A stretch of DNA of 64,000 bases from Povalibacter uvarum. Lineage in GTDB: Bacteria > Pseudomonadota > Gammaproteobacteria > Steroidobacterales > Steroidobacteraceae. The stretch lies in the NCBI RefSeq assembly GCF_014202975.1, contig NZ_JACHHZ010000002.1, positions 62,001-126,000 of the forward strand, written 5' to 3'. Of the stretch, positions 52,109 through 62,146 are shown piece by piece (position 1 is the stretch's first letter; the number at the start of each line of letters is the position of its first letter). A model generated the notes under the pieces. It was not told the origin of the DNA. It was given only the letters and a program-made list of their open reading frames with translations, and ran no database searches. Both the position numbers and the translations under genes were made by a program.

Positions 52109-52807
52109 ATGAAGCTCTATTACCACCCGGTCTCGACGACGAGCCGCCCCATCATGCTGTTCGCCGCAGACAATCGCGTCGAGCTCGAGTATCAGCTCGT
52201 CGACATCGTGGCGGGCGAGCATGTGCAGCCCGCATTCGCCTCAATCAATCCCAATCAGGCAGTACCGGTCCTCGACGACGACGGCTTCCGACTCACCGAA
52301 AGCTCGGCGATTCTCAAGTACCTTGCGGATCGCGTCGGCTCTCGCGCCTATCCCATCGATCCGCGCCAGCGTGCCCGCGTCAACGAACGCATGGACTGGT
52401 TCAACACAGGTCTTTCGCGCGAGCTGTGCTACGGCTTCATCTATCCGCAACTGTTCCCGAATCATCAGCGTCCCGATGGACATGCGCAGCAGCAGACACT
52501 CGCCTGGGGCCGTACGAACGCGCTTCGCTGGCTGCAGGTTCTCGATGAACGATGGATCGGCCCGTACAACGACTATGTGTGCGGCAATCAGATCACGATC
52601 GCCGACTACTTCGGCATTGCATCGGTGACGCTCGGCGAGGCGGCGCACATCGACTTCAGTGCATGGCCGAACATTTCCCGCTGGATCGCGCGCATGAAGG
52701 ATCGTCCGGCATGGTCCGTAGCGAACGACGCTTTCTACACCTACCTCGTGAAGCCGTACGTCAATGCTTCGTTCGAATCCCTCTCGCTGCAGGCGCGCGC
52801 TGCATGA
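52109..52807 (+). CDS. Glutathione S-transferase family protein
   Basis: A 232-residue GST. The N-terminal thioredoxin fold shows MKLYYHPVSTTSRPIMLFAAD and NPNQAVPVLDDDGFRLTESSAILKYLADR (cis-Pro VPVL and the ESxAI glutathione-binding motif). The C-terminal helical domain contains QITIADYFGIASV. It conjugates or reduces with glutathione; substrate unknown. ATG 52109 follows AAGGA; the upstream open frame has no support. Its stop overlaps the start of the next gene by ATGA. Confidence 0.9.
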   Translation: MKLYYHPVSTTSRPIMLFAADNRVELEYQLVDIVAGEHVQPAFASINPNQAVPVLDDDGFRLTESSAILKYLADRVGSRAYPIDPRQRARVNERMDWFNTGLSRELCYGFIYPQLFPNHQRPDGHAQQQTLAWGRTNALRWLQVLDERWIGPYNDYVCGNQITIADYFGIASVTLGEAAHIDFSAWPNISRWIARMKDRPAWSVANDAFYTYLVKPYVNASFESLSLQARAA

Positions 52808-53316
52808 TCAGGGGACTTCATCACAACGCGTATCGGTGCCGGGACTCGGAACAGACGCGCCGGTTCTACGAAGACTTCCTCGGCTTGCCGCTCGCGAGTG
52901 CCCTGGAGATTCTCGAAACGTGCACCGGCCGGTCGGTCGAGGCGTTGCATACGTTCTACGAGCTCGATGACGGTTCGTACCTCGCATTCTTCGAAGTACC
53001 GGGCATGCCTTTCGAGTTCAAGACGCAACATGACTTCGACCTGCACATTGCGCTCGAGGTCGATGCGGAAGTGTTGCAGCCGATGTTCGACAAGGCGCGC
53101 ATGGCAGGCCACGAAGTCCGGGGCATCAGCGATCACGGCTTCATCCGATCGATCTATCTGCGCGATCCGAACGGCTATGTCGTCGAGCTCACTGCTCGCG
53201 TCAACGGCCACGAGGGCGCCATGGATCCCAATCGCAACGGCGCCCGACAGGTTCTCTCCCGCTGGGCCACTCGCCATCCGGGACGGCCTGTAGGAAACGT
53301 GACCCGCCCGCAGTAA
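52804..53316 (+). CDS. VOC-family glyoxalase/dioxygenase-like protein
   Basis: A 170-residue vicinal-oxygen-chelate fold protein. MIRGLHHNAYRCRDSEQTRRFYEDFLGLPL is the classic N-terminal strand with a metal-ligand His, DLHIALEVDAE and SIYLRDPNGYVVELTAR hold the remaining ligands. The ATGA overlap with the GST gene indicates co-translation. VOC proteins include glyoxalase I, fosfomycin thiol transferases and extradiol dioxygenases; the pairing with a GST suggests glutathione-linked detoxification of an electrophile, an inference only. The C-terminal 30 residues are Arg/Gly-rich. Confidence 0.88.
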   Translation: MIRGLHHNAYRCRDSEQTRRFYEDFLGLPLASALEILETCTGRSVEALHTFYELDDGSYLAFFEVPGMPFEFKTQHDFDLHIALEVDAEVLQPMFDKARMAGHEVRGISDHGFIRSIYLRDPNGYVVELTARVNGHEGAMDPNRNGARQVLSRWATRHPGRPVGNVTRPQ

Positions 53317-53563
53317 GCCGCATGCTGTGATCGGCATCACAATGATGCCGATCCATCGACACGCACCTCACGTTTCCGGTGCCTCCTCGTTGCGAGGCCC
53401 GCCCCCCGTCGATTACATAACATTTCCGCTGATTCGTCGGTGCGTGCGGGCGACGTGACGGATCTCACCGTCCTTGCGCGTGGGTCGCCGCGACAGCGAA
53501 ACCAGGGTCCAGTTTTGCGGACCCGAGCCGTTGTCTCGACAAAATACTGTTTAAGGTGCGGGG

Positions 53564-56500
53564 ATGAAATCGCGCGGGGTGATCGAAATACTGGCTGGCC
53601 AGGCGTCCGTCGTGGCGATCCTGGTGCTGGTGTTGTTCGTGTCCATCGCCGGCACGCCCCTGCTGCTGCAGAAGAAGGTCGTCGCGCAGCGCATCGGTGC
53701 CGATGTCGCGATCTCCAAAGCATATGCGATCACCGAGGCACTGCTGTCCAACGGCTCGCAGGGCAATCTGGACAAGGACGAGCGCTCCTTCACCTCGCGC
53801 CACCTTCCGAACGCGTTGACAGCGCCAGTCGAAACGGATGTCAGCGATCCGTTCATCACCGCAGCTGTCGCCAAGCTCAAAGCCAATCCGCAGCAGCCGC
53901 ACATCGATTTCACCAACGCGGCCGGCCAGGTCTTCCTTCGCTACGCGGTGAACGATCGCGCCGGTGGCGTACTGCTCCTCAACCTGCCGCTCGATCGCGA
54001 GCGTGCCGTCATCGGCCGGCTCTTCGGTCAGTCCTACTTGTCCGCCAACGCTGTCGGCATGCTGATCGTTTCGCTGCTGCTGTTCGCCACCTTCGGCCTG
54101 CGCTTCTATCTGCGGGGCCTGATGCGTCTTCCGGAAGACCAGCGGCGCGCCATCATCAAGTCCGGACTCGACGATCAGCAGCAGCGGCGCAATCTGTTGC
54201 CGTGGATGCTGACGCTGTGTCTGCTGGTCTTCGCTTTCGATCTGATGAACACGATGGATGCCGTCGTCGGCATCGGCTACGTGCTCGCGGTCACGCTGAG
54301 CCTGTCGTCGAATCGACCCTGGCACGTGAATGTCGTTGCGGCTCTCGGTTGCGTGCTGCTGTTCGCGGCGCCGATCGCGTCCAGCTACGACGGGAGTTCG
54401 TGGGTCTACTTCGAGCACCACTCCGTCACCGTCTTCGCGATCCTCGTGACCGCGCTGTACGGCAGCGCTCACATGCGCAAGTCGCGCGCCGAGGCGATCG
54501 CGCTCGCGGAAGCTGCGCAGTCCAAGCACGAGACCGAAGAACTGAAGATCGCGTTGCAGCGCGTGGAGACCGCGGAGAACGAACGACGCAACACCGCCGA
54601 ACGCATGACGATGGCGAACCAGGCGGCCGGCATTTCGATGTGGCACTGGGACGTCCGCAGCGACACCGTCACGGTGTCGGAAGACAGTCCGTTCGTTCAC
54701 CGCATCGGCGGCGCTACCCGGTTCACGGGCAACGATTACGCGAACACCCTCGTCCACCCCGAGGACCAGTCTGCCTACAAGGCGATCTTCGTCTACGCAT
54801 TGAAATCGCTGCCCGGCGGCGATGACCGCATCCAGCATCGCTATCGCGTGCTGCATGCCGACGGTCGGATCCAGCACTTCCAGTTCCATGGTCGCCTCAT
54901 GCGCAATCGCAGCGGCGCGCTGCTGGGCGTGCTGGGTGTCGATTGGGAAGTCACGCGCGAAGAAGAAGCGTTCGAAGAGATTGCACGCCAGACCGAACAG
55001 CTCCGCGAAGTGCAGGCTCGACTGCAGCGTGCCGTCTCCGGCACGACCGACATCTTGTTCGAGATCGACGCCCGCAGCGGCAACTGCTGGGTATCGCCGC
55101 GCTTCTACGACCTGACCGGCTATGCCGACGGCGAACTGCCCACGACGGTGCAATCTCTCTACGCCATGATGCATCCGGACGACCGGTCGCTGATGGACGA
55201 AGTCACGCGCAGGCACTTCCGCGACCACACTCCTTTCGATATCGAGTATCGCCTCGTCTGCAAGGACGGGCGCATCGTGTGGATCCACAGCCGCGCAACC
55301 GCACAGCGCGACGAGAACGGCCGACCGACGTTGCTGTCGGGCTCGATGTTCGACGTCACGGAAGCCCGCGCTGCCCGCGAAGCCCTCGTGCGCGCGACCG
55401 AAGACGCAGAGGCTGCGAGCCGCGCGAAGAGCACGTTCCTCGCGACGATGAGCCACGAGATCCGCACGCCGATGAACGGCGTGATCGGCATGACCGGGCT
55501 GCTGCTCGACACCAATCTCGATCGCGTGCAGCGCGACTATGCGGAAACGATCCGTGCCAGCGCCGACTCGCTGCTGACGATCCTCAACGACATTCTCGAC
55601 TTCTCGAAGATCGAGGCCGGCAAGCTCGACATCGAGAACATCGATCTCGATCTCAATCTGAACGTTGACGAAGTCGGCTCGCTGATGGCTTTCCAGGCCG
55701 CGGCCAAGGGCCTCGAGCTCGTCGTCAACGTGCGGCCGGAAGTGCCTCAGCACGTGATCGGCGATCCGCAGCGTATTCGCCAGTGCCTGCTGAACCTCGT
55801 CGGCAACGCGATCAAATTCACGCAGAGCGGCGAAGTCGTGCTCGAAGTGTGTTCGCTCGGGCGCCAGAGCGGCCGATCGCTCGTCCATTTCGAAGTCCGC
55901 GACACGGGTATCGGCGTCCCGCCCGAAACGCTCGCGAAACTCTTCCAGCCCTTCACGCAGGCGGACTCGTCGACCACGCGTCGCTTCGGCGGCACCGGCC
56001 TCGGCCTGTCGATCGTACGCAAGCTCGTCGAAATGATGGGCGGCCAGGTCGGCGCGCACAGCGAAGTCGGCAAGGGTTCGGCCTTCTGGTTCACGCTGCC
56101 GCTCGATTCCGCGTCGATGAGCAGCGACGAGAATCACGAGCCGGTGATGCCTCGCGGCAAGCGCGTCCTGCTCGTCGACGACAACGAAACCAATCGCCGC
56201 GTTCTGTCGGCACAGCTGCATCACGCGGGATACGACGTCGATGCGGCGGAATCCGCTGCTAGTGCGCTCGCTGTGCTGCGTGATCCCGACACCGCGCCGT
56301 TCGATGTTGTGGTGCTCGACTACCACATGCCCGACATGGACGGCGCGATGCTCGGCCAGGAGATCGTCAACGACCGCTCGATCCCGCCGGCACGCCTCGT
56401 ATTGCTCACCTCGCTCGATCGCTCGGGCGATATCCAGAAGTTCGCGAACATCGGCTTCTCGGCCTATCTCACGAAACCCGTGCGCACGCGCGAACTTCTC

Positions 56501-57382
56501 GAGTGTCTCGAGAAGTCGCTCGCCCGCGATGCCCAGGACTGGCATATGCGCAGCCAGCCGATCATCACGCGCGGCACGCTGATCGCGAACGAAGTGCCGC
56601 GTCGCTACAGCGGGAAGGTTCTGCTGGTCGAAGACAATGCCATCAATCAACGCGTCGCACGGCGCTTCCTCGAACGCCTGGGTTGCGATGTCCACGTCGT
56701 CGGCGACGGCCAGCAGGCAGTCGATGCTTACCGCAAGGACTCGTGGGCGTTCGTGCTGATGGACATGCAGATGCCTGTGATGGACGGGCTCGAAGCCACA
56801 CGGCGCATCCGCGAGATCGAAGCTGACGGAGCGCGCACACCGATCGTCGCTTTGACAGCGAACGCGATGATGGGCCAGCTCGAACGGTGCCTCGAAGCCG
56901 GCATGGACGACTATCTGACCAAGCCGCTCGATATCACGCGCCTGCAGGACGTACTGGATCGCTTCATGACCGCCGTGGCCCGTGAGGAGCAGATACTCGA
57001 AACCCCTGCCCCCTCAGGCACTGGCGAAGTATCGATGCGCACGCGCCTGAATGAGATCGCCGATGGCGATACGGAGTTCGCCGCCGAACTGGTGACGACC
57101 TTCATGCTCGGCGCCGAAGAAACCGTGCAGGAAATGAGAACCGCTGCGCGTGCAGGCGACCTTCAGGCACTCGCCCGTGCGGCTCACAAGCTCAAAGGTG
57201 CCGCAGGCAACCTGCACATCGAAGAACTCGCCAACATGGCGCAGACGATGGAATCGAGAGCCAAGGCCGGCGTCGGTGGCGCATGGGGCCAGGACATCGA
57301 GCGCATCGCGCAGGAATTTGCGCGGGTGTGCGAGGTGTTGCGAGGGATGGCGGACTCGCCGGCGATGGTCGCGAATCGCTGA
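53564..57382 (+). CDS. Hybrid sensor histidine kinase: membrane sensor, two PAS, HisKA, HATPase, two receivers, Hpt
   Basis: A 1272-residue hybrid kinase. TM segments lie near residues 13-33, 163-183, 213-232, 236-250, 256-275 and 287-302. A periplasmic part is at 34-160. PAS domains follow at about 350-465 and 485-605, each with 'HPEDxxxxxxxF' and 'DGRIxxxxxxGRxxRxxxGxxxGxxGxxxDVT' style ends. HisKA contains [17 protein letters not shown] with His631; the ATPase domain has [16 protein letters not shown] and GTGLGLSIV. Receivers: [13 protein letters not shown] (Asp919) and [12 protein letters not shown] (Asp1067). The Hpt domain has [11 protein letters not shown] with His1208. So it can run an internal His-Asp-His relay to an unknown regulator. 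All phospho-acceptors are intact. It ends at a REP hairpin (57405). Confidence 0.95.
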   Translation: MKSRGVIEILAGQASVVAILVLVLFVSIAGTPLLLQKKVVAQRIGADVAISKAYAITEALLSNGSQGNLDKDERSFTSRHLPNALTAPVETDVSDPFITAAVAKLKANPQQPHIDFTNAAGQVFLRYAVNDRAGGVLLLNLPLDRERAVIGRLFGQSYLSANAVGMLIVSLLLFATFGLRFYLRGLMRLPEDQRRAIIKSGLDDQQQRRNLLPWMLTLCLLVFAFDLMNTMDAVVGIGYVLAVTLSLSSNRPWHVNVVAALGCVLLFAAPIASSYDGSSWVYFEHHSVTVFAILVTALYGSAHMRKSRAEAIALAEAAQSKHETEELKIALQRVETAENERRNTAERMTMANQAAGISMWHWDVRSDTVTVSEDSPFVHRIGGATRFTGNDYANTLVHPEDQSAYKAIFVYALKSLPGGDDRIQHRYRVLHADGRIQHFQFHGRLMRNRSGALLGVLGVDWEVTREEEAFEEIARQTEQLREVQARLQRAVSGTTDILFEIDARSGNCWVSPRFYDLTGYADGELPTTVQSLYAMMHPDDRSLMDEVTRRHFRDHTPFDIEYRLVCKDGRIVWIHSRATAQRDENGRPTLLSGSMFDVTEARAAREALVRATEDAEAASRAKSTFLATMSHEIRTPMNGVIGMTGLLLDTNLDRVQRDYAETIRASADSLLTILNDILDFSKIEAGKLDIENIDLDLNLNVDEVGSLMAFQAAAKGLELVVNVRPEVPQHVIGDPQRIRQCLLNLVGNAIKFTQSGEVVLEVCSLGRQSGRSLVHFEVRDTGIGVPPETLAKLFQPFTQADSSTTRRFGGTGLGLSIVRKLVEMMGGQVGAHSEVGKGSAFWFTLPLDSASMSSDENHEPVMPRGKRVLLVDDNETNRRVLSAQLHHAGYDVDAAESAASALAVLRDPDTAPFDVVVLDYHMPDMDGAMLGQEIVNDRSIPPARLVLLTSLDRSGDIQKFANIGFSAYLTKPVRTRELLECLEKSLARDAQDWHMRSQPIITRGTLIANEVPRRYSGKVLLVEDNAINQRVARRFLERLGCDVHVVGDGQQAVDAYRKDSWAFVLMDMQMPVMDGLEATRRIREIEADGARTPIVALTANAMMGQLERCLEAGMDDYLTKPLDITRLQDVLDRFMTAVAREEQILETPAPSGTGEVSMRTRLNEIADGDTEFAAELVTTFMLGAEETVQEMRTAARAGDLQALARAAHKLKGAAGNLHIEELANMAQTMESRAKAGVGGAWGQDIERIAQEFARVCEVLRGMADSPAMVANR

Positions 57383-57404
57383 CGACGATTTCGCCGCCCC
57401 CCCT

Positions 57405-57432
57405 GTCATTCCCGCGAAGGCGGGAATGACGG
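57405..57432 (+). terminator. REP-type hairpin between convergent genes
   Basis: GTCATTCCCGCGAAGGCGGG followed by AATGACGG: near-perfect inverted repeat (8-bp GC stem), minimal REP element. Lies between the stop codons of the hybrid kinase and yggX, ending both transcripts plausibly. Confidence 0.65.
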
Positions 57433-57705
57433 TCACTGCCCCTTCGGCACGTACTCCGTCGGCTTCTCCGACCCTTCACCGAAGAAGAACTTCTCCATCT
57501 CCGCAACGAGGAACTTCCGCGCCTTCGGTTCGATCGGCGAGAGACGGTACTCGTTGATCAGCATCGTCTGGTGCTTGACCCAACGCTGCCACGCTTCCTT
57601 CGACACGTTGTCGTAGATGCGCTGGCCGAGCTCGCCTGGATAGGGCGGCTTGTCGAGGCCTTCCGCTTCGACGCCGAGCAACACGCATTTCACTGTTCTT
57701 GCCAT
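57433..57705 (-). CDS. yggX: Fe(2+)-trafficking / oxidative-damage protection protein YggX
   Basis: A 90-residue YggX homologue: [22 protein letters not shown] with the conserved Cys7, then [24 protein letters not shown] and [21 protein letters not shown]. Nearly the same length as in other gammaproteobacteria. YggX protects iron-sulfur clusters and Cys-redox proteins. It is the last gene of the asmA-SRPBCC-mutY-thioesterase-yggX series; mutY-yggX linkage is classic in gammaproteobacteria, fitting oxidative DNA damage with iron care. Confidence 0.95.
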   Translation of the reverse strand: MARTVKCVLLGVEAEGLDKPPYPGELGQRIYDNVSKEAWQRWVKHQTMLINEYRLSPIEPKARKFLVAEMEKFFFGEGSEKPTEYVPKGQ

Positions 57706-57743
57706 GGCGGCAGTTAATCACAAGAGCGCGTCGGACGGCATCC

Positions 57744-58178
57744 CTATTCCTCCGCGATGCCCGCCTGCGCTCGCGCTTTGCGCGGAACGATGCGCAGCTT
57801 CGCGGTTGCAGTAGCGACGAGCACGCCTTCGCTGTCATGCAGCTCACCCGACGTTTCGCCGTAGCGATGATCCCGCGTGACGAGCTTGCTCGTCGCGATG
57901 AATGGCCCGATGCGGCCGGGCTTCACGAAGGTCACGTTGAGATTCACGGTCACTGCCGTCTGATCGGCGGGCAGTACGGTGTAGAGCGCGAGTGCCGTAG
58001 CGGAATCGAGCATCGCGGCAAGAAGTCCGCCCTGCACCGTTCCATGACGGTTCGCGAAGTCGGGCCGGGCCGTAAAACCCAGCCTGGCGCCGCCGTTCTC
58101 GGTATCGACGCTCAACACTTCGCGCCCGAGCAGTTCGGCGACGGGCGGCTGAAATTTCAGGATTTCGTCTTTGGTCAT
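57744..58178 (-). CDS. PaaI-type hotdog thioesterase
   Basis: A 144-residue hotdog-fold thioesterase: [26 protein letters not shown] is the PaaI/YdiI signature 'N-x-x-G-x-x-H-G-G' variant with the catalytic region, followed by [20 protein letters not shown] and [20 protein letters not shown]. It cleaves small or aromatic acyl-CoA esters. ATG 58178 overlaps the stop of mutY by ATGA, so the enzyme is co-translated with the DNA repair gene, an arrangement without evident metabolic logic. Confidence 0.88.
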   Translation of the reverse strand: MTKDEILKFQPPVAELLGREVLSVDTENGGARLGFTARPDFANRHGTVQGGLLAAMLDSATALALYTVLPADQTAVTVNLNVTFVKPGRIGPFIATSKLVTRDHRYGETSGELHDSEGVLVATATAKLRIVPRKARAQAGIAEE

Positions 58179-59239
58179 TCGGGTTGCGCTCGCGCGAGCA
58201 TCGCGATGAGATCGACCGCGGGCTTCGCGAGACCGATCTTTGCAGGCCGCTTCGGGTCATACCAGAGATGACGATCGCCATCGGCAATGTCGCGTGACAC
58301 TGGGCGCGCCCGCACGAGAATCGGATGCAGCGTCAGATCGAAGTGCGTGAACGAATGGTGATAGGCCCCGAGCGAGGTCTCCCGTTCCTGCAGCTTGCCG
58401 AGGCCGGCTGCATGGCTCTGTGCGCTTTCGGGCTCGTCGAACTGCGGGAACGTCCAGAGCCCTCCCCAGATGCCGGTGGGCGGGCGACGCTCGAGCAGAA
58501 CCGCACCCTGCTCGTCCATCGCGATGACGGCGTAGGCGATGCGCTGCGGGCGTGCCTTCTTCGGCTTCGGCGTGGGCAGCGAAGATTGCCGATGCTCGAT
58601 GCGCGCCACGCAATGCTCCTGCAAGGGGCACATCGTGCACAGCGGTCGTGAGCGCACGCAAAGCGTCGCGCCCAGATCCATGATCGCCTGCGTGTAGTTC
58701 CCGACACGCTCGGTTGGTGTGCACAGATCAGCGAGTCGCCAGAGTTCGCGCTCGACCTTCTGCTCGCCCGGAAATCCCTCGATTCCGAAATAGCGCGTCA
58801 GCACGCGCTTCACGTTGCCGTCGAGGATCGGGTGACGCTGCGCACGCGACAGCGCCAGGATCGCGCCTGCAGTGGAACGGCCTATGCCGGGCAATGCCTG
58901 AACCGCTTCCAGCGTCGAAGGAAACTCTCCGCTGAACTCTTTCACGATTGTCTGCGCTGCGCGATGCAGGTTGCGTGCGCGAGCGTAGTACCCGAGCCCG
59001 GTCCACAGATGCAGCACTTCATCGATCGGCGCGGCCGCCAGTGCACGTACCTCTGGAAAACGCTCCATGAAGCGCTCGTAGTAAGGGATCACAGTCGCGA
59101 CTTGAGTCTGCTGCAGCATGATCTCCGACACCCAGACCCGATAGGGCGTGGTGTCGCGCTGCCACGGCAGATGTTTGCGACCGGCACGGTCGAACCAGGC
59201 GAGCAGGTTCGGCGCGAGGGTGCGGATAGCGTCGGACAT
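58175..59239 (-). CDS. mutY: A/G-specific adenine DNA glycosylase MutY
   Basis: A 354-residue Mut[21 protein letters not shown] carries the catalytic Glu, [16 protein letters not shown] is the helix-hairpin-helix, [11 protein letters not shown] the catalytic Asp, and [17 protein letters not shown] the [4Fe-4S] cluster (C-x6-C-x2-C-x5-C). The C-terminal NUDIX-like domain ([23 protein letters not shown]) recognises 8-oxoG. It removes adenine opposite 8-oxoguanine. ATG 59239 is used; the longer frame to 59347 overlaps the SRPBCC gene. Confidence 0.96.
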   Translation of the reverse strand: MSDAIRTLAPNLLAWFDRAGRKHLPWQRDTTPYRVWVSEIMLQQTQVATVIPYYERFMERFPEVRALAAAPIDEVLHLWTGLGYYARARNLHRAAQTIVKEFSGEFPSTLEAVQALPGIGRSTAGAILALSRAQRHPILDGNVKRVLTRYFGIEGFPGEQKVERELWRLADLCTPTERVGNYTQAIMDLGATLCVRSRPLCTMCPLQEHCVARIEHRQSSLPTPKPKKARPQRIAYAVIAMDEQGAVLLERRPPTGIWGGLWTFPQFDEPESAQSHAAGLGKLQERETSLGAYHHSFTHFDLTLHPILVRARPVSRDIADGDRHLWYDPKRPAKIGLAKPAVDLIAMLARAQPE

Positions 59240-59243
59240 GCGA

Positions 59244-59834
59244 TCAATGACCTTGTTGCGAATCGGCTTTCGCTCTTGCTTCCACACCGCGAAAGAGATC
59301 GATGGTGCCGTCTTCGAGTGTCTCGAGCAGCCAGCGCCGGCCCGCAAAGGCGGGAATCCAGAAGTCGGGAACGATACTCGTGCGATAGCTCACGCGAGTC
59401 CGCCCGTCCGTCACGGACAGCATCATGCGCGTCTCCCCGAACTTCACATCGCTGCGCGACGCATCGGCTGTCGCGACCAGCTCCAGGGGCGATTCCTCGA
59501 CTCGCTCGACCCGCTTCACGTTGCGGCAGAACGGCCCGAAGCACGCACGCACTATCGTCTCGAGTGTCGTCACATAGTCCGCCGGGCGATCGATGATCTT
59601 CGCTTCGAGGATGCGTGGATCGAGCTCGGTATAGCTCGTGTAGTCGCGAAGGACTGCCTGCACGCGATCGACGGGCGCATCGAGCAGCGCAACGAGCTCG
59701 TACTGGTAGTGCTTGTCGACATACGTGGCCTGGGAAAGCTCGATGTCGAGAGCGGAAGCTGCTGCCGGCAGCAGCAGTGACGCGGCGCTGCACCAGAACC
59801 ACCCACCGGGCCGACTCTTCTCTCGCGTCGTCAC
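59244..59834 (-). CDS. SRPBCC / START-like periplasmic protein
   Basis: A 196-residue protein with a signal peptide ([17 protein letters not shown]). The mature part has the START/SRPBCC pattern: [55 protein letters not shown] and [34 protein letters not shown]. This fold binds hydrophobic ligands, so a role in lipid handling next to asmA is attractive but inferred. The start is a GTG (59834) that lies inside a run of GTGACG words (59826-59856), the same word seen at 5031-5113. Confidence 0.75.
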   Translation of the reverse strand: MTTREKSRPGGWFWCSAASLLLPAAASALDIELSQATYVDKHYQYELVALLDAPVDRVQAVLRDYTSYTELDPRILEAKIIDRPADYVTTLETIVRACFGPFCRNVKRVERVEESPLELVATADASRSDVKFGETRMMLSVTDGRTRVSYRTSIVPDFWIPAFAGRRWLLETLEDGTIDLFRGVEARAKADSQQGH

Positions 59835-59856
59835 CTCGTCACCCCGTCACCCGATC
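59826..59856. repeat. GTGACG-word cluster between asmA and the SRPBCC gene
   Basis: On the minus strand GGGTGACGGGGTGACGAGGTG: three tandem GTGAC words. The third supplies the GTG start of the SRPBCC gene. Confidence 0.6.
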
Positions 59857-59858
59857 GC

Positions 59859-62039
59859 TCATCTGGTAAACAGATCCTTCAATTTCTCCCCGAGCTTCTC
59901 CTTGAGTTTCTCCTCTTCTTTTTTCAGTTCTTCCTTCACCCGGCCTTTCACGTAGTCATGGATGTCGGGACGGACTTTCGGATCGTCCAGCTTGCCAGTG
60001 ACTTTCACGGGAATCTGGGCATCCACGAGATCCTGCATCTGCGAGGTGTCCGCGCCCTCCTTAGGAATCTTGAGCACGGTCGCCATGAGCTGGTAGTCGA
60101 GCGTGCTCTTCGGCAGATCGAGCGTGCCCTTGCCACCGATCTTCAGGTACTGCATCGACACATCGAGGTCGTTGTTCGACATGACGCCGTCCCTGAAAAC
60201 ACCGGTGCCGCGCAGCGCATCGAACGTCGTGCGGGCTGGCCCGGAGCGTTCCGGAACCGCTTCCTGCTTGAGCACAGCTCGCGCACGGCGGATTTCGTAC
60301 CAGAGGTCGGCGCCTTCGAGCACGCCTTCGGCGACATTGAAATCGACGGTGCCGTTCAGCGTGTTCATCAGGTCGTCGGTGTTGCGGCCCGAGGCGGTGC
60401 CTTTGAAAGTCGCGCTGCCTTTGCCCGAGAAGCGTTCGCTCTCGAACATGTCCTTTAGCAATGGCGCGAACGCGACACTGTTGACCTGCTCGCTGAAGCT
60501 GACGCGCGCCGCATCCTTGCCCGCTTCGATGCCGATGTCGCCGCTATAAGTGCCGCCGTACATCGATGCTTCCGCCGGATTGAGGCGCACCTTGCCGTCG
60601 CGTGCATTCACGCCAAGACGCAGCTTCGAAAACTTCACGCCTGCGAAGATCGCTTCGCCGATTCGCAACTGGCCGCGTGCGTTCAGCGTGCGGAGCATCT
60701 CGATGGGAATTTCCGTTGGAGGCGCCTTCTCCGCCTTTTCCTCCCTGGCCGGCTTCGCAGCCTCCGCGGGCTTGGGCGCGAGGTAACGATCGGCATTGAT
60801 GCGATCGACATCGAGATCGAAGCGCAGCGCCTTCGCCTCGAAATTGGCGATGCCGGCCTGACCCTTGGCGGTGGTGTCATCGAGCGTGAGCTGGACGTCC
60901 TCGAGGCCCGCCGAGTCCTTCGTGGCAACGACGTTGCCCGAGAAACTGAGCTGGCTGAACACCGCCGGATCGGCCGTCGCCGGCAGCTCGATACCGAGCT
61001 TCGGCAACCATTCCCTCGGGGAAATGCGCTCGAGGCGCAGCGGTCCGCGCAGCTGGGGCGCGTCCAGGATCTCCTTGCCTTGCAGGCCCCCGGTCAGCTT
61101 TGCGCCGGCGATTTCCGCACTAAATTCTGTCAAATCGAGCGTCTGCGTCTCCAGATTCGCGAGCAATTGCTGCGCCTGCACCGAGACCGGCACTCCTGCC
61201 GCGGGAAATCCGTCACCTTTCCAGGTCGTCGTCAGCGTCAGACCGTCAAGTTGGTGCACGCCGTGACCGATATCTGCAGAGAGGGACCGCGCGTGGAGCT
61301 GCACCGGTATGCCCTCAGGGGGATATCCCTGGCCTTGCACCGTCATGTCGATCCGAGGGTCGGCGAGGCGGTGTGTATTGCTTTCCAGATCCGCGGTAAC
61401 AGTGGTCGCGACATGCACTTTGACCGACAGCGAGGCGTCCTGATCGAGCACGAAGCCGGTCTTCAGATCGAACGGCTCGCCGGAGGCCAGTCGCCCCGTT
61501 TCCAGATTGAAATCGCGCACGACGCGCCGCGACTTCTCCTTCCGGTTTTCCATCGTGACGGACGAGTTCGTGATCTCGAGCCCGGCAATCGTCGGCAGCT
61601 CGCCGCTGCCCGTTTCGGTCTGCGCCTGCGTTTCGTCGCGCTTGCCGAGATCTTCCCAGTTGTCGCGTCCCTGCTCGTCGGTGATGAGCCGAATCCGCGC
61701 ACCGTCGAGTCTGATCTTGCCGACCTCGAGACGACCGCGCAGCAGAGGCAGCAGCCGCACGCTGACACGTGCGCCGTCGATCGAGACGAAGGGCTCGTCG
61801 CCGAAGCCGGGCGCATCGCTCAATGTGGCAGCACCCGTCTCGAGCGCGATCCACGGAAACACCGACAGCTTGAGATCGCCGGTCAGCGCAAGTTTGCGGC
61901 CCGTCCGGCTTTCCACGGCAGCCGAGATGTCGTCGCGATAGTCGTTCGGATCGACGAACAACATGACGCACACGACGAGCACGATGACGAGCGCCACCAG
62001 CGCGCCGAGAACGTAGCCTGCAATCTTCAGTACCCGCAT
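59859..62039 (-). CDS. asmA: AsmA-family inner-membrane-anchored lipid-transport/assembly protein
   Basis: A 726-residue AsmA protein. One N-terminal TM (LGALVALVIVLVVCVMLF), then FVDPNDYRDDISAAVESRTGRKLALTGDL, which is a near-invariant AsmA start, followed by LPLLRGRLEVGKIRLDGARIRLI and the C-terminal AsmA_2 region (GVLEGADLWYEIRRARA, KIGGKGTLDLPKSTLDYQLMATV). A Lys/Glu-rich tail closes it. AsmA-like proteins bridge inner and outer membranes and are linked to phospholipid traffic and LPS state. It is the first gene of the operon to yggX and diverges from the PAS protein at 62147 (107 bp). Confidence 0.93.
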   Translation of the reverse strand: MRVLKIAGYVLGALVALVIVLVVCVMLFVDPNDYRDDISAAVESRTGRKLALTGDLKLSVFPWIALETGAATLSDAPGFGDEPFVSIDGARVSVRLLPLLRGRLEVGKIRLDGARIRLITDEQGRDNWEDLGKRDETQAQTETGSGELPTIAGLEITNSSVTMENRKEKSRRVVRDFNLETGRLASGEPFDLKTGFVLDQDASLSVKVHVATTVTADLESNTHRLADPRIDMTVQGQGYPPEGIPVQLHARSLSADIGHGVHQLDGLTLTTTWKGDGFPAAGVPVSVQAQQLLANLETQTLDLTEFSAEIAGAKLTGGLQGKEILDAPQLRGPLRLERISPREWLPKLGIELPATADPAVFSQLSFSGNVVATKDSAGLEDVQLTLDDTTAKGQAGIANFEAKALRFDLDVDRINADRYLAPKPAEAAKPAREEKAEKAPPTEIPIEMLRTLNARGQLRIGEAIFAGVKFSKLRLGVNARDGKVRLNPAEASMYGGTYSGDIGIEAGKDAARVSFSEQVNSVAFAPLLKDMFESERFSGKGSATFKGTASGRNTDDLMNTLNGTVDFNVAEGVLEGADLWYEIRRARAVLKQEAVPERSGPARTTFDALRGTGVFRDGVMSNNDLDVSMQYLKIGGKGTLDLPKSTLDYQLMATVLKIPKEGADTSQMQDLVDAQIPVKVTGKLDDPKVRPDIHDYVKGRVKEELKKEEEKLKEKLGEKLKDLFTR

Positions 62040-62146
62040 CGGTCTTCCTCATGTCAGCGGACCGCGTCGGCGCATCGCGTACGACCGCCCCGTGGAGCGG
62101 TCGATTCTAGCAGGGGCCTTCGCCGTATCCGCCCCAGGGTCGCATT

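Noticed and set aside
53465-56695. 1076-codon minus-strand frame opposite the hybrid kinase
   Set aside because: Long only because of codon bias of the kinase gene; composition His/Arg/Asp-rich without motifs.
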